Numbered from the stretch's first letter, positions 49,563 to 60,534 are shown. The stretch: 64,000 bases of DNA from Bdellovibrionales bacterium CG12_big_fil_rev_8_21_14_0_65_38_15 (GCA_002787775.1 PCUW01000048.1:1-64000), one strand, 5' to 3'. Translations and numbers: made by a program. Notes: generated from the letters alone by a model not told the origin.

Positions 49563-51002
49563 ATGAACGATTTATTAAAATTATCCGACGCGAATGTGAA
49601 GCAATGGTTAAGCTTTCTTGACGCAACAATTATCGACTACGTTAATAGCCTTACTAGCGATACAAATGTCGTTAATTATACTAATGCCAAAGAGCTTTCT
49701 GATTCTTCGGTGTTTAATATTTCAAGCGCTGTTGGTGACAAGCAGATTGAAAAAGATATCTTATACTTTTTAGAGAAATCTGTTCGTACAGGCCACGCAA
49801 ATTTTCATAATCAGCTGTACGGGGGTTTTAATCTTTGGTCTTTTGTTGGTGAAGTCATAACAGCGTTGACTAGCACTTCAATGGCGACTTATGAAATTTC
49901 ACCCATTGCAACTCTACTTGAAAAAACCTTAGTTAATAAAATGAGTCACCTTGTGGGCTTTACTGATGCTCATGAAAACGGCGAAGGAATTATGCTCACC
50001 GGTGGCTCAAACGCCAACATGGTTGCTATGCTTGCAGCACGTAATACTAAATTTTCTGATTCAAAATCTAAAGGAGCTCCTTCAGGACTTGTTGCTTTTT
50101 GCTCTAAAGAGGCGCATTACTCATTTTCAAAGGCCGCAAATATCATCGGTCTAGGCACTGACAATTTGATTAGCGTTGCTTCAAATGCTAATGGACAAAT
50201 GATTGCGGCCGAACTCGAAAAAGAAATCAAAAGATCTCTTGAAGCGGGGAAAATACCATTTTTTCTTGGTGCAACAGCAGGGACAACTGTAAAGGGAGCT
50301 TATGATCCATTTACAGAATTAAATGATATTTGTAAAAAATATGGATTATGGTTTCATGTGGATGGTGCATGGGGTGGAAGTGTCGCTCTTTCTAAAACAC
50401 ATAGACATCTTCTTGAGGGTGCCCAGTTAGCTGATTCGTTTACATGGGATGCGCATAAACTCATGCACATACCACTTATTGCTTCGTTTATTTTATTTAA
50501 AAAACCAGGGGTTCTACGTGAGTCTCATGATGGTGGGGGCAATACTTATATTTTTCACGATTATGAAAATAAGTCTTATGATACTGGGCCTCAGTCACTT
50601 CAATGTGGCAGAAGAGTTGATTCGTTAAAGTTATGGCTTTCTTGGAGAGCTCTTGGTGATGAAGGTTATGAAAAGTTAATGGATCAACATTTTGATTTTG
50701 CAAAAAGGTTAACCAATTATATTAATCAAAATGACAGATATAAATTATTTTTTGAACCCACTTTTCTAAATATCTGCTTTCAAGTCCTTCCTCAAAAACA
50801 GGCTAATCAAAAAGAAATTAATGACTTTAATCTTAAGCTAAGAGAGCGCTTACTTAAAGATGGAAAGTTTATGGTCAACTTTTCTTGGGAGAATGACACG
50901 CCATTTTTTAGGCTAGTCATTGCTAATCCCCAAAGTCAGTATAAAGACTATATTGCCTTCCTCGATGAATTACTTGCCATAGCCCATGAGTGGGGCAGTT
51001 AA
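49563..51002 (+). CDS. group II PLP-dependent decarboxylase
   Basis: NQLYGGFN, GIMLTGGSNANMVAMLAARN, FHVDGAWGGSVALS, DSFTWDAHKLMHIPL (PLP Lys). Confidence 0.9.
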   Translation: MNDLLKLSDANVKQWLSFLDATIIDYVNSLTSDTNVVNYTNAKELSDSSVFNISSAVGDKQIEKDILYFLEKSVRTGHANFHNQLYGGFNLWSFVGEVITALTSTSMATYEISPIATLLEKTLVNKMSHLVGFTDAHENGEGIMLTGGSNANMVAMLAARNTKFSDSKSKGAPSGLVAFCSKEAHYSFSKAANIIGLGTDNLISVASNANGQMIAAELEKEIKRSLEAGKIPFFLGATAGTTVKGAYDPFTELNDICKKYGLWFHVDGAWGGSVALSKTHRHLLEGAQLADSFTWDAHKLMHIPLIASFILFKKPGVLRESHDGGGNTYIFHDYENKSYDTGPQSLQCGRRVDSLKLWLSWRALGDEGYEKLMDQHFDFAKRLTNYINQNDRYKLFFEPTFLNICFQVLPQKQANQKEINDFNLKLRERLLKDGKFMVNFSWENDTPFFRLVIANPQSQYKDYIAFLDELLAIAHEWGS

Positions 51003-51914
51003 CATAAACGCCACAATCACAAATAAAAGCAAAACTAGATCAGAAATGATTTCACTTACAATTTTTGATCGCTCTTTTTTCTTTTCAAGAAAAAACTGAA
51101 GCTTAATCTTGAGATAGATAGATAGAACCGTTATTGCAATAAAAATGATAAAACCAATAATAAAGGATGCTGGATTGGTATGATCTTTGGGTGTTGTCTC
51201 TGGAGCAGTTTTTAAAGCTTCCTCTTCAGTAATCTCTTCGATTGAATCGATAGGCAGGCTGTTTGATTCTGTTTGAACGTATTTTGTTTTTTGTCCGGTT
51301 GGTAAAAAGAATCTAGAAAAAGCCAGTTTTTGATCACTAGGGTTAGCTTCAATATTAACAGAAAATTCTACTTTATTATCTATTAGTAAATCACCGTTAT
51401 CTAAAGTCTTATTCCAATTCAAACCAAAGTCTTTACGATTGATTTCGCCTTTCAATTTTAAAAATAGACTTTTTTTACTCTGGTCCCAAGGGTCATTTTT
51501 AATACCAATAACCTCAATAACGACTGGAAGATTTTTAAGGTTCTCTTTAATATTAAGACTTATCGTCGTATTGATTTTTTTATGATTTAAATCAATTGAA
51601 GCAAGAGTTGCTTCTATCCAAGGAAATTGAGCAGCATAGAAAAAATCACTTTTCTTAAGATGACGATCTCTTTTCTCGTTATGTGTTTGAACAGACTTTG
51701 TGGCGATTTGAAAGATGATATCTGAAGCTTTCATGGTTTTTTCGTCGAGACTAAATTTGCCTCTAACATTTGTAAAAAGTCCTGAGACTTCCATGACTCC
51801 CATATAACCAATTTTAAACTGTACTTGTGTGTGTTGGTCGTTAATGACCCAGTCTTTTGCTAGTAAGACTGAGCTAAAGCATAGGAGCGAGATTAGAACT
51901 ATAATTTTTTTCAT
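50970..51914 (-). CDS. YceI-like protein with C-terminal TM segments
   Basis: signal peptide; DWVINDQHTQVQFKIGYMGVMEVSGLFTNVRGKFSLDEK. Confidence 0.82.
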   Translation of the reverse strand: MKKIIVLISLLCFSSVLLAKDWVINDQHTQVQFKIGYMGVMEVSGLFTNVRGKFSLDEKTMKASDIIFQIATKSVQTHNEKRDRHLKKSDFFYAAQFPWIEATLASIDLNHKKINTTISLNIKENLKNLPVVIEVIGIKNDPWDQSKKSLFLKLKGEINRKDFGLNWNKTLDNGDLLIDNKVEFSVNIEANPSDQKLAFSRFFLPTGQKTKYVQTESNSLPIDSIEEITEEEALKTAPETTPKDHTNPASFIIGFIIFIAITVLSIYLKIKLQFFLEKKKERSKIVSEIISDLVLLLFVIVAFMLTAPLMGYGK

Positions 51915-52599
51915 CTATACCTCTTCAAGAATCTTGATCGATATTTTTCGAACTAACTCAATAGCACTGTCAATGACTGAAAAGGCATTGACTTGAAAGA
52001 CAGCTTCTAGATCTGGTTTACTGTAGTTAAATTCAGCAGCATCTTTTTTATTAAAGCACGTCACGACTAGTGCTTTCATCTTGGCATCATAGTTAAAAGC
52101 TAAGTCAAGATTATAAATAATCACTCTTATTTCAAATCGGTTCTCTTTTTGACCAATGAAAATTGTCGTCTGAATTGTTTGTTCATTTGTTTTAGCATCA
52201 AGAGCATTATTTAAAACGATAAGCGATGTTTTTAGCCATTCTTGGGCCTTGAATTCATTGGCGGGATCGCCTTGATCTGGAATATGTTCTTTCGCAAAGC
52301 TGGTAAATTCATTGATCTTATTTTTAAAATGTTCTTCAATAAGATGTTTTGCTTCATTTTTCCATTCATCTGTCTTTAAAATGAAATTAGCCTCATCACC
52401 TTCAAAAATGATTTCTTTTGAATGTGGCAAAAGATCAATAACCTGAAGTTTTGGCCCTTTTCGCTCAAGGTGAATAACATTGCTGCTTTTTCTAAATTGA
52501 TGCCTATTAAAATCTAAAAGATGAAGCTCACAAGTATTTTTGTGATCTTGTTTCCACTTAAGAAGTTTTTGGCTTGGGTCTTTAAACCAGTTGAGCATA
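51915..52599 (-). CDS. hypothetical cytoplasmic protein
   Basis: start MLNWFKDPSQKLLKW preferred (track start 52667). Confidence 0.6.
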
Positions 52600-53061
52600 A
52601 TATTGTTTCCACTGATCTGGCTCACTTGCCACTTTTCTGGTTTCATAATCAAAAAACAATAGTCCACTTTTCACTTTTGCCATCAATTTATCATTAATGC
52701 TCATCTCATAAAAAAGATCAAAGCCGTAGTGATGTGTATTGTCTAAAAAGACATTAATTTCGACAGTATCTTGTCTGAAACCTTCACTTTTATATTCAAC
52801 CATGGCATCACTCATAATAAGTGATGCGCCTTTGCAATTGAGTTCGCTTGCATCGATGCTGGACAACCATTGAAGTCTTGCTTCTTGAGCTAGAGCTAGG
52901 ACGCGATCATTACCAAGATGGTTGCCATAATTCATATCACTGACAGTAAGCTTAATTGTCGCCGTAAAAACTTTAGACCCTTCAATTTGAACTTTAACTC
53001 TATTTTTCATGTCGCCGATCATAATTGCTAGGTGCTTTACAGGCAAGGTTTGTCGATTCAA
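52582..53061 (-). CDS. 4HBT-like acyl-CoA thioesterase
   Basis: VSDMNYGNHLGNDRVLALAQEARLQWL; VKSGLLFFDYETRKV; true start probably at an internal Met. Confidence 0.78.
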   Translation of the reverse strand: MNRQTLPVKHLAIMIGDMKNRVKVQIEGSKVFTATIKLTVSDMNYGNHLGNDRVLALAQEARLQWLSSIDASELNCKGASLIMSDAMVEYKSEGFRQDTVEINVFLDNTHHYGFDLFYEMSINDKLMAKVKSGLLFFDYETRKVASEPDQWKQYYAQLV

Positions 53062-53070
53062 AATAGGGCC

Positions 53071-53865
53071 ATGAGGATTGGAGTTGTAGATTCAGGAGTA
53101 GGGGGCTTTAGCGTATTAGCTGAGCTTTATAAAATGATGCCTGCTGAGCATTATTTTTATTTATCCGATCAAGAAAATGCACCTTACGGTAATAAAGAAA
53201 CTTCTTTTTTAAAAGAGCGCTTACATTTATTGACGCAAGAATTGTTAAAAGAAAAAGTCGATCTTATTGTCGTCGCTTGTCATACCGCTACAGCTGAGGC
53301 GATTGAAAGTTTACGTGCAAACTTTGAAATCCCATTTGTTGGAATTGAGCCTTATCTTAACGTTTTAAACCAAAGGCAATCTCCCAATGAAGACTATGTT
53401 GTTTTAGTGACTGAAACCACTGCAAGATCTAAACGTTTTTTAGATTTAAAGGGCCGTCTTGATCCAACTTCTTTGATAAATATCTTTGCTTGTAAAAAAC
53501 TAGCTTCCTTAATTGAATCCTATTTTCACGACGAGATGACAAAAGGGGATTTTGAGGTCGAACTTAAGGCCGAGCTAGAGCTCATTCATAACTTAAAGCT
53601 AAGTCAGCCAAGTCTTAGCTCTGCCATTTTGGGTTGTACCCACTACCCACTTGTCATGCGTCAGATTGAAGCAGCAACAGGCCTAAAGACGCTCTTTCCT
53701 GGTGAAGCTATTGCTAGACGCACAAAAGAGCGTTTACTCTCATTGTTCGCATATTCCGCACCGATTGATTCCTCCACTAACGGGTTTAGCTACAGAAGAA
53801 AAGTCACTGATCCATGGCAGCACAGGCCGTGGAATTATCTGCAAAAAGTAAGTCTAATCGGTTAG
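53071..53865 (+). CDS. murI: glutamate racemase
   Basis: GVVDSGVGGFSVLAEL, YLSDQENAPYGNK, IVVACHTATA, LGCTHYPLV. Confidence 0.92.
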   Translation: MRIGVVDSGVGGFSVLAELYKMMPAEHYFYLSDQENAPYGNKETSFLKERLHLLTQELLKEKVDLIVVACHTATAEAIESLRANFEIPFVGIEPYLNVLNQRQSPNEDYVVLVTETTARSKRFLDLKGRLDPTSLINIFACKKLASLIESYFHDEMTKGDFEVELKAELELIHNLKLSQPSLSSAILGCTHYPLVMRQIEAATGLKTLFPGEAIARRTKERLLSLFAYSAPIDSSTNGFSYRRKVTDPWQHRPWNYLQKVSLIG

Positions 53866-53896
53866 GATTCGTTGATTATTTTTAAAGGGAGCTCTT

Positions 53897-55180
53897 ATGT
53901 CTAAAATCAGCAAAATTTTTGCACGCCAAATTCTTGATTCACGTGGAAATCCAACTCTTGAAGTTGATGTCACAACAGAAAAAGGCAATATGGGTAGAGC
54001 AGCTGTGCCTTCTGGAGCCTCAACTGGATCTAAAGAAGCCCTAGAACTTAGAGATGGTGATGCTTCTCGTTTTGGTGGCAAGTCTGTCATGAAGGCCGTT
54101 GATAACGCTAACAAAATTCTAGCTCCGGCTTTAATTGGTAAAGAAGTTTCTGAACAGAAACTTATCGATGGAATCATGCTTGAACTCGATGGAACTGAGT
54201 TCAAGTCTAAACTTGGCGCCAATGCCATGCTTGGAATCAGTATGGCGTGTGCCAGAGCAGGTGCCCTTGATGCTGGCAAAGAGCTTTTTCAGTATTTGAA
54301 AGAAGACCTTCATTGCCCAAATGCGCACGGGGGAGATTATGTTCTTCCTTCACCGCTTATGAATATTATTAATGGTGGTTCTCACGCCTCAAATAATCTT
54401 GATATCCAAGAGTTCATGATCGTGCCGCATATGAAAAAATCTTTTAGCGAAAACCTTCGTGCCGGCGTTGAAGTTTTTCACGCGCTTAAGTCAGTTTTAA
54501 CAAAAGCTGGTCACTCAACTAACGTAGGTGATGAAGGTGGATTTGCCCCAGATCTTAAGTCGCATGAAGAAGCCGTAGATCTCATCTTAGAAGCGATTAC
54601 AAAAGCAGGATATAAGCCTGGTATTGATATTTCCTTATCATTTGACTCGGCTGCTAGTGAATTTTACAAAGATTGTAAGTACCTAATGCAAGGTAAGTCA
54701 CTGACTAGCCAAGAGATGATCACTTACTACTCAACTCTTACCTCAAAGTATCCGATTTATAGCATAGAGGATGGCTTAGATGAAGCCGACGAAAGTGGTT
54801 GGGCAAAGCTTACTGCTGAACTTGGCGCGAGGACTGTTCTTGTTGGTGACGATTTATTTGTTACGAATAAGAAGATTCTTAAGCATGGAATTGAAAATAA
54901 ATTGGCCAACGCAATTTTAGTGAAAGTTAACCAAATTGGAACTTTAACTGAAACGTTTGAGGCGATTGATTTAGGATTCCAAAATAATTTCAAGGCCATT
55001 ATCTCTCATCGCTCAGGTGAAACGGGTGATAGTTTTATTGCTGATCTTGCTGTCGCTACTGGCTGCGCTCACATTAAAACTGGATCTGCTAGTCGCTCTG
55101 ATCGAATGGAAAAATATAATCAGCTTCTGCGTATTGAAGAGACCCTTGGCGCAAAAGCACTTTATCTTCCTGTAAAATAG
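53897..55180 (+). CDS. eno: enolase
   Basis: [75 protein letters not shown]. Confidence 0.98.
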   Translation: MSKISKIFARQILDSRGNPTLEVDVTTEKGNMGRAAVPSGASTGSKEALELRDGDASRFGGKSVMKAVDNANKILAPALIGKEVSEQKLIDGIMLELDGTEFKSKLGANAMLGISMACARAGALDAGKELFQYLKEDLHCPNAHGGDYVLPSPLMNIINGGSHASNNLDIQEFMIVPHMKKSFSENLRAGVEVFHALKSVLTKAGHSTNVGDEGGFAPDLKSHEEAVDLILEAITKAGYKPGIDISLSFDSAASEFYKDCKYLMQGKSLTSQEMITYYSTLTSKYPIYSIEDGLDEADESGWAKLTAELGARTVLVGDDLFVTNKKILKHGIENKLANAILVKVNQIGTLTETFEAIDLGFQNNFKAIISHRSGETGDSFIADLAVATGCAHIKTGSASRSDRMEKYNQLLRIEETLGAKALYLPVK

Positions 55181-55251
55181 AAGATAACAAATAGGGTCTC
55201 GCTTTGAGGCCCTATATGGTTCGTGCCAGACATCAATTAACAGCAATTCAT

Positions 55252-56526
55252 ATGATAGATCTCTATCTGTTGCTTAGTTTTGGTGTCTCTATGTTTTTAT
55301 GGGTTGGTTTAGCACTGACTCAATCAAACTTTTTGATCAATAGTTTTTTTGTCTCCAGCCTTGTCGCCGTTAATTATAGCTGTTTTTGTCATGGCCTAGG
55401 TCACGGAAGCACATTGTCTGATGCTAAGCCTTTTGCAGGATTACTGTTAACTCAATTTAGTCTCTTTGTTGGATGCGCCTTTGAGTATCAAGCAACCTCG
55501 ATGATTTATCTTGCCGTCTTTCCATGTTTAGCCGCTTGTTACACCATGCTTACAAGTGAGCGTGAATTTAAAACAGGGATTTTTTCAAAAGACCTAATTC
55601 CACCTTTAGTTGGCGTAAGTTTTTATCTCCTGTTTATGACAATTCAAAAAAATCTAGCCTGGAAGACAATTGATTTACTTAGCATTGCTGGTTTTGTCAT
55701 CTGGAGCGTAGGAACCCTTTATTGGGGTTCGACATTAGTCAGGCGTGAAAATAAGTCACTAATAAGCTCTCTCTTAAAGCGTGGCCATGGAAACTATCGA
55801 TGGCGTATGGATAAGGATCGTCAAAAAGAAGATCGTATGTTCTTTCACGATATTATTAATCACACGCATGCCTTGAATTTATTTTTACAGCAAAAAATTA
55901 GCACCGATGCTCAAATGCAAGAAGATGAAATCTACGCTTTAATGAATGAAGTAAAATCAATGCAATCTTTGGTTTCAGATCATTTTGGATTTAAGCATAA
56001 GAATTTACTTTCAACGCTTAATTGGGTTGAGCTTGATTTTGCCTTGTCTGGCTTTCACCGCATGATACACAGTTTGTTACCACATCAGATTGAAATAAAA
56101 ATCTCACAATTAGGTCAGCTTGATCGAACAAAATTTGATCGCTCTCGTGTAAAGCTTTTTGTTCATTACCCAACATTTATAAGAGTCTGTACAAATCTCA
56201 TTAAAAATATAGCGGAACAACATCCAAAAGAGGCTTTTTTTGAGTTTGATGCTGAAGAAACAAATTTAACAATTATTTTTAAAAATAAGATGGGACATCT
56301 TCATTCCGTTTCAAAAGATCTTGAGTACGCATTATCTGATAATATTTTATCTGCTGATCATATAGATCAGTCTGATCACCTTGGCCTAGAATCCGTGCAG
56401 TCGCTCTGTCTTGATAATGGTGGCACATTTGAGTTTGCCATTGAGGATGGATTTTGGAGTGCAACGGTTGTGCTTCCTCTAAGTGAAACAGACCAAGTTT
56501 CAGATATTCATAAAAAAGCTGCCTAG
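55252..56526 (+). CDS. membrane sensor histidine-kinase-like protein
   Basis: N-terminal TM helices; FHDIINHTHALNLFLQ H-box-like, CTNLIKNIAEQ N-box-like, HLGLESVQSLCLDNGGTFEF G-box-like. Confidence 0.6.
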   Translation: MIDLYLLLSFGVSMFLWVGLALTQSNFLINSFFVSSLVAVNYSCFCHGLGHGSTLSDAKPFAGLLLTQFSLFVGCAFEYQATSMIYLAVFPCLAACYTMLTSEREFKTGIFSKDLIPPLVGVSFYLLFMTIQKNLAWKTIDLLSIAGFVIWSVGTLYWGSTLVRRENKSLISSLLKRGHGNYRWRMDKDRQKEDRMFFHDIINHTHALNLFLQQKISTDAQMQEDEIYALMNEVKSMQSLVSDHFGFKHKNLLSTLNWVELDFALSGFHRMIHSLLPHQIEIKISQLGQLDRTKFDRSRVKLFVHYPTFIRVCTNLIKNIAEQHPKEAFFEFDAEETNLTIIFKNKMGHLHSVSKDLEYALSDNILSADHIDQSDHLGLESVQSLCLDNGGTFEFAIEDGFWSATVVLPLSETDQVSDIHKKAA

Positions 56527-56571
56527 TAATACTTTCTTGATTCGCTTTAGTAACCCGACTATTCTTTATGA

Positions 56572-57753
56572 ATGAAGTTATTAAGTATTCTAACAATTTT
56601 ATTGTTTTCGTTTTGTGCTTGGTCAAAAAGCTCGGCCTATCGTCCACCAGCAAAGGCAATGAATGATGGAGCCTATGAGTTTGATTTAGTCGGCTCACAT
56701 TTTACTCAGTCGGCCGTTTTTGATTTTGATGGCAATGAAGTCGAGCAAGCTGAAGGAAGTTCTTTCTCAGAATCAAACCTAAACTTATTAGGACGCTACT
56801 CTTACGGTAGAAGTTTACATTTCTTCGCTGGAATTTCTTTTCGACAAAATAGCTCAACTAATGGCACGACGAATGAAGATCTTTCAAGTTCAGGTGTTGA
56901 ACGAGTCCTTGGCGGGGCCCATTACTCTTTCGATCCGATTGGGCATTGGTATTATGCCCTTGAGTTTTCATTTGCTAAGACGGCTTATTCCAATCAATTT
57001 TATCCTGTTGGTCAGGCCCTACCGTCTGAACTAGTCCTAGGTGATGATGGTCAGATTGTTGAAGGACTTGCTCATATAACGTTCTCAAAAACCCGTACCA
57101 GCTTTTATAGTTTGAGTGTTGGTTTAAGGATGCCACAAGAGCATCTTGCGATGGAGATTCCTTGGAAAGTTGAAGCGGCTTGGATTTTTGATCGTTGGGT
57201 GATTACTGGTGGTGTTAAGGGTGTTACTTCAATGGGAGACGATGAGTTTACAGATAATCCAACTCAAAAACCCCGTCTTCCTACTGGTGTGACTGGACTA
57301 TATAACTCAATTAATAGAGAGATAATGGAACCATTTATTGGCGCCACCAGAGCGTTTGATACTTGGAAAATTGGACTCGGCTATTCGCAGGTTATTTCCG
57401 GCATTTCTACGGATAAAGGTCAGACTTTACTAGCTAGTTTGTCTTGGTCTTCAGAGGGCACGACAACGGCGCAAAAACGTCTTAATACGTTTAAAGAATA
57501 CGATACCGAAGCCACCGTTAATAAAGTCTCACCAAGAGGAACTTTTGTTAAAATTGATAAAGGTTTAACCAGTGATATCGAAAAAGGTATGCGCTTTGAT
57601 ATATTTAAGACTGATTATGAAGGCGGTAACAAACTTTTCGCTTCAGGTATTGTTTATGAAACTGGTGCAGAGTGGTCAATTATTAAAATTACCCAGACCT
57701 ATCAGACAGATGTCATTCAAAATGGTTTTACCGCCAGAGGGTATAGACAGTAA
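56572..57753 (+). CDS. secreted/outer-membrane hypothetical protein
   Basis: signal peptide MKLLSILTILLFSFCAWS; beta-rich repeats. Confidence 0.65.
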   Translation: MKLLSILTILLFSFCAWSKSSAYRPPAKAMNDGAYEFDLVGSHFTQSAVFDFDGNEVEQAEGSSFSESNLNLLGRYSYGRSLHFFAGISFRQNSSTNGTTNEDLSSSGVERVLGGAHYSFDPIGHWYYALEFSFAKTAYSNQFYPVGQALPSELVLGDDGQIVEGLAHITFSKTRTSFYSLSVGLRMPQEHLAMEIPWKVEAAWIFDRWVITGGVKGVTSMGDDEFTDNPTQKPRLPTGVTGLYNSINREIMEPFIGATRAFDTWKIGLGYSQVISGISTDKGQTLLASLSWSSEGTTTAQKRLNTFKEYDTEATVNKVSPRGTFVKIDKGLTSDIEKGMRFDIFKTDYEGGNKLFASGIVYETGAEWSIIKITQTYQTDVIQNGFTARGYRQ

Positions 57754-57834
57754 TTTTTTACCCTTGTACTTTCGGTGACTTGGTTTAAACTTAAAAGAGA
57801 CTCATTAATTTAAATTTAGGACGAAGGACGCTTC

Positions 57835-58602
57835 ATGTTGCGTAAAATTTCTCATTATTTTGCTATCACATCATTAATCCTTGGGATCTCTTTTTCTGCA
57901 AATGCAAAAAGATTTACCAGTCAGTTTTGTGAGTTTGAGCTTCCACCAGGCTGGGAATGTGCTCTTGAAGGAACAGAATGGGTTTGCCAATCAACTAACG
58001 AGCAACGAAAAAAAGAAGCCATTATCATTCTTGCTGCAAAAGAGCGTGGACCTCAAGACTCCATGATGGAATATGAAGCTTATCTTAAGAAGAATAAAAC
58101 ATTCATGCTTCCGGGTGGCAAAACGCAAGTTTCAGAACCAAAAGATATTAAACTTAGAGAAGTTAATGGCCAAAACTGGGTTGATTCACTTCACTTAGCT
58201 TCTGAAGTTCCAGGTTTCTATACACAGTACCTGGCTACAGTTAAAGAATCTTTAGGTATCGCTGTTACCTTCTCCGTTGGCAAAGATTTCTATGATTCAT
58301 ATCGTGGAGTTTTTGAAAACATTATTTCAACGATGAGAGTATTTGTTCCTAAAAAATATCAGCAAGGCGGAGAGTTCCAACTTAAAACTGGTGATGAGCA
58401 ATTACTTGGTGATTCAGTTATTCCTGATGCTGATAATCGTCTTAATATCGGTGTTCAAAAGAAGAAAGGTCAAACAGGAGAGGGCGATCCTATGCAGGAT
58501 TACCTAATTTATGGTGGCGCTGCAGCTGTTGTCGCTTTCTTGCTGGCAAAGGCTAGGAAGAAAAAAGGCGGAGCTAAGAAATCAAAGAAGAAAAAATCAT
58601 AA
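57835..58602 (+). CDS. secreted protein with C-terminal TM and poly-Lys tail
   Basis: signal peptide; DYLIYGGAAAVVAFLLAKARKKKGGAKKSKKKKS. Confidence 0.7.
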   Translation: MLRKISHYFAITSLILGISFSANAKRFTSQFCEFELPPGWECALEGTEWVCQSTNEQRKKEAIIILAAKERGPQDSMMEYEAYLKKNKTFMLPGGKTQVSEPKDIKLREVNGQNWVDSLHLASEVPGFYTQYLATVKESLGIAVTFSVGKDFYDSYRGVFENIISTMRVFVPKKYQQGGEFQLKTGDEQLLGDSVIPDADNRLNIGVQKKKGQTGEGDPMQDYLIYGGAAAVVAFLLAKARKKKGGAKKSKKKKS

Positions 58603-58608
58603 AAAAAG

Positions 58609-58632
58609 AGCCGCTTTAAGCGGCTTTTTTTT
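58609..58632. terminator. bidirectional rho-independent terminator
   Basis: AGCCGC-TTTAA-GCGGCT followed by T-tract, preceded by A-tract. Confidence 0.85.
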
Positions 58633-60403
58633 ACTCAAAAAATCTTGGATAAGCGGTTCTAAAATATCTCATTGTTATGATTTTAAAAATACTATCCTCA
58701 GGACGATTTGATATATCGTTACCATTACTTGATGGATCATATTCTTTCATATTAGAAATGATTTCTTCGTTGCTTTTGGCTTCATCACCTTCGGCGATTT
58801 TACCTTCATCAAAGTTAAACTTAAATTCACTACCATTTTGAGCTGCAACACCATCATTATCAAGTGCTTTTGATTGAGTCTTAATGCTTTCTAATAGCTC
58901 TTTTGTGTCTCCATTTTTTGCATTAGCCAGTGCATCTGCGCTAATTTTTGATGAAGATTGAATTGGACTTGATAAGGCCTTGGCCAGAAGGTTTTCGTCA
59001 CCTTTAAGGTTATTAAATGATTTTTCTAAATTATCATTAAAGTGTTTGTCCATGTCGGATTCTAGCTTATCCATTCGCATTTTTTCTTTATTCTTTTTAA
59101 AGATTGAATCCGCCACTTTTTTTCTTTTATTTAGTAAGTCACGAAGTGATTTGGCATTTGAAGATAAATTATTAAATGAAGAATTAGCTGCCGCTGTCTT
59201 TCCGGCAAATAATGAATTGGCTCCATTTGAAAGACCACTTAAAATATCTCCATAAGAACCTGGTAGTCCGTTTGAACTTAGGTTAACTGAAGAAAAGTCT
59301 GTCTTAGTACAAGTATTATTTTTAGCGCACAGACATTTTTCATCAATTCTTTGCTCTCCTAATTTTCCTACTAGGCAGATAGCACCTTGATTAAGGTTTT
59401 CCATATTATCGCGAATGCCTTCGTATCTAGGAATAGTGTTTCTAATATTATTTCCAACGCCATTGATGCCTGCAAATTGTTGAGCGCCATTTAGTGCTCG
59501 CTCAAGCTGTAAGCGAAGGTTCCTATAAATAGCTGCATTGGATTCCGCTTTACCTTTGGCCTTGTTGACTTCACTTTTGGCCATCATGGCAAGGCCTGCA
59601 AATACGCCAAAGACGGCGGCCCTGACAAAACCGTTACTAAGAGCTGGCTGTATTGTGGCTTTTGCAATTCCTTTATAAGCAAGGATTGCACCAGCGGCGC
59701 CTGATAGAATCCCCATCGTCGAAAATGCTCCACTCACTTTTTCAGATTCCTTGGCCATGGCACTTGCAAAAAATAGATCGAAGACTTTATTAAAATCAAT
59801 ACTAGAAACGGCACCAGTACAGACGTCACTGCCTTGTTGACTTGGAATGAGCGCTCTAACACCTTCTACGATTGCCATGACAGCTGCAGCTGTCATTCCT
59901 AAGGAAAAGATATTAAGAGCAGAGGCTTTTGACTTTAAGGCGCTTGCCGCTGTTAGCTCTTGCTGTTCAGCGTACGTAAAGGCTTCAATTTGTAAATCAT
60001 ACGTCGTTGGATCAAGCTCGGCGTACATCTCTTGATTGCTGGTGCTAGCTTTTTTGTATTTACTATAATTCATCACTTCCAAAATTAAATAGGCGGCGCC
60101 TGAAGCTGCAAAAATTTTACTACTAATTGGTTGAAGACATGCCATCGCGATAGATGGTCCCATTAACATGGCAAGAATAGTCATCATTTGAGCTTTGCTT
60201 TGCTTACCAATTTTTTGCTCTGAGTTTGTATAATCTAGGTGCGCCATACCTGGATCTTTTGTTGGCGTAAATGTAGTTTCACTCGCTTCGCTGACTTGCT
60301 CATTATTATCACCAGCATAGGCGAGATTAAATTGAGTCGAAAAACTTGTGACATAAAAACACAAGATGATGAAATGAGTGAAAAGTCTTTTTAAAGAGTT
60401 CAT
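58631..60403 (-). CDS. secreted/membrane hypothetical protein, paralog A
   Basis: signal peptide; shares extended motifs with 60544-62682 ORF. Confidence 0.75.
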   Translation of the reverse strand: MNSLKRLFTHFIILCFYVTSFSTQFNLAYAGDNNEQVSEASETTFTPTKDPGMAHLDYTNSEQKIGKQSKAQMMTILAMLMGPSIAMACLQPISSKIFAASGAAYLILEVMNYSKYKKASTSNQEMYAELDPTTYDLQIEAFTYAEQQELTAASALKSKASALNIFSLGMTAAAVMAIVEGVRALIPSQQGSDVCTGAVSSIDFNKVFDLFFASAMAKESEKVSGAFSTMGILSGAAGAILAYKGIAKATIQPALSNGFVRAAVFGVFAGLAMMAKSEVNKAKGKAESNAAIYRNLRLQLERALNGAQQFAGINGVGNNIRNTIPRYEGIRDNMENLNQGAICLVGKLGEQRIDEKCLCAKNNTCTKTDFSSVNLSSNGLPGSYGDILSGLSNGANSLFAGKTAAANSSFNNLSSNAKSLRDLLNKRKKVADSIFKKNKEKMRMDKLESDMDKHFNDNLEKSFNNLKGDENLLAKALSSPIQSSSKISADALANAKNGDTKELLESIKTQSKALDNDGVAAQNGSEFKFNFDEGKIAEGDEAKSNEEIISNMKEYDPSSNGNDISNRPEDSIFKIITMRYFRTAYPRFFE

Positions 60404-60506
60404 AAAAGTACCTATTTTTAGTTACTTTCATTATAATCCAAACTGGGGAATGCTCTTATAGAAGGGGTTAAGTAGCTGAAAATATGTATCTGAAGATAGC
60501 TTAAAA

Positions 60507-60534
60507 ATCGGGCAAATTGGTGAATCTGCCCGAT
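60507..60534 (-). terminator. rho-independent terminator
   Basis: ATCGGGCA...TGCCCGAT stem, T-run on minus strand. Confidence 0.65.
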
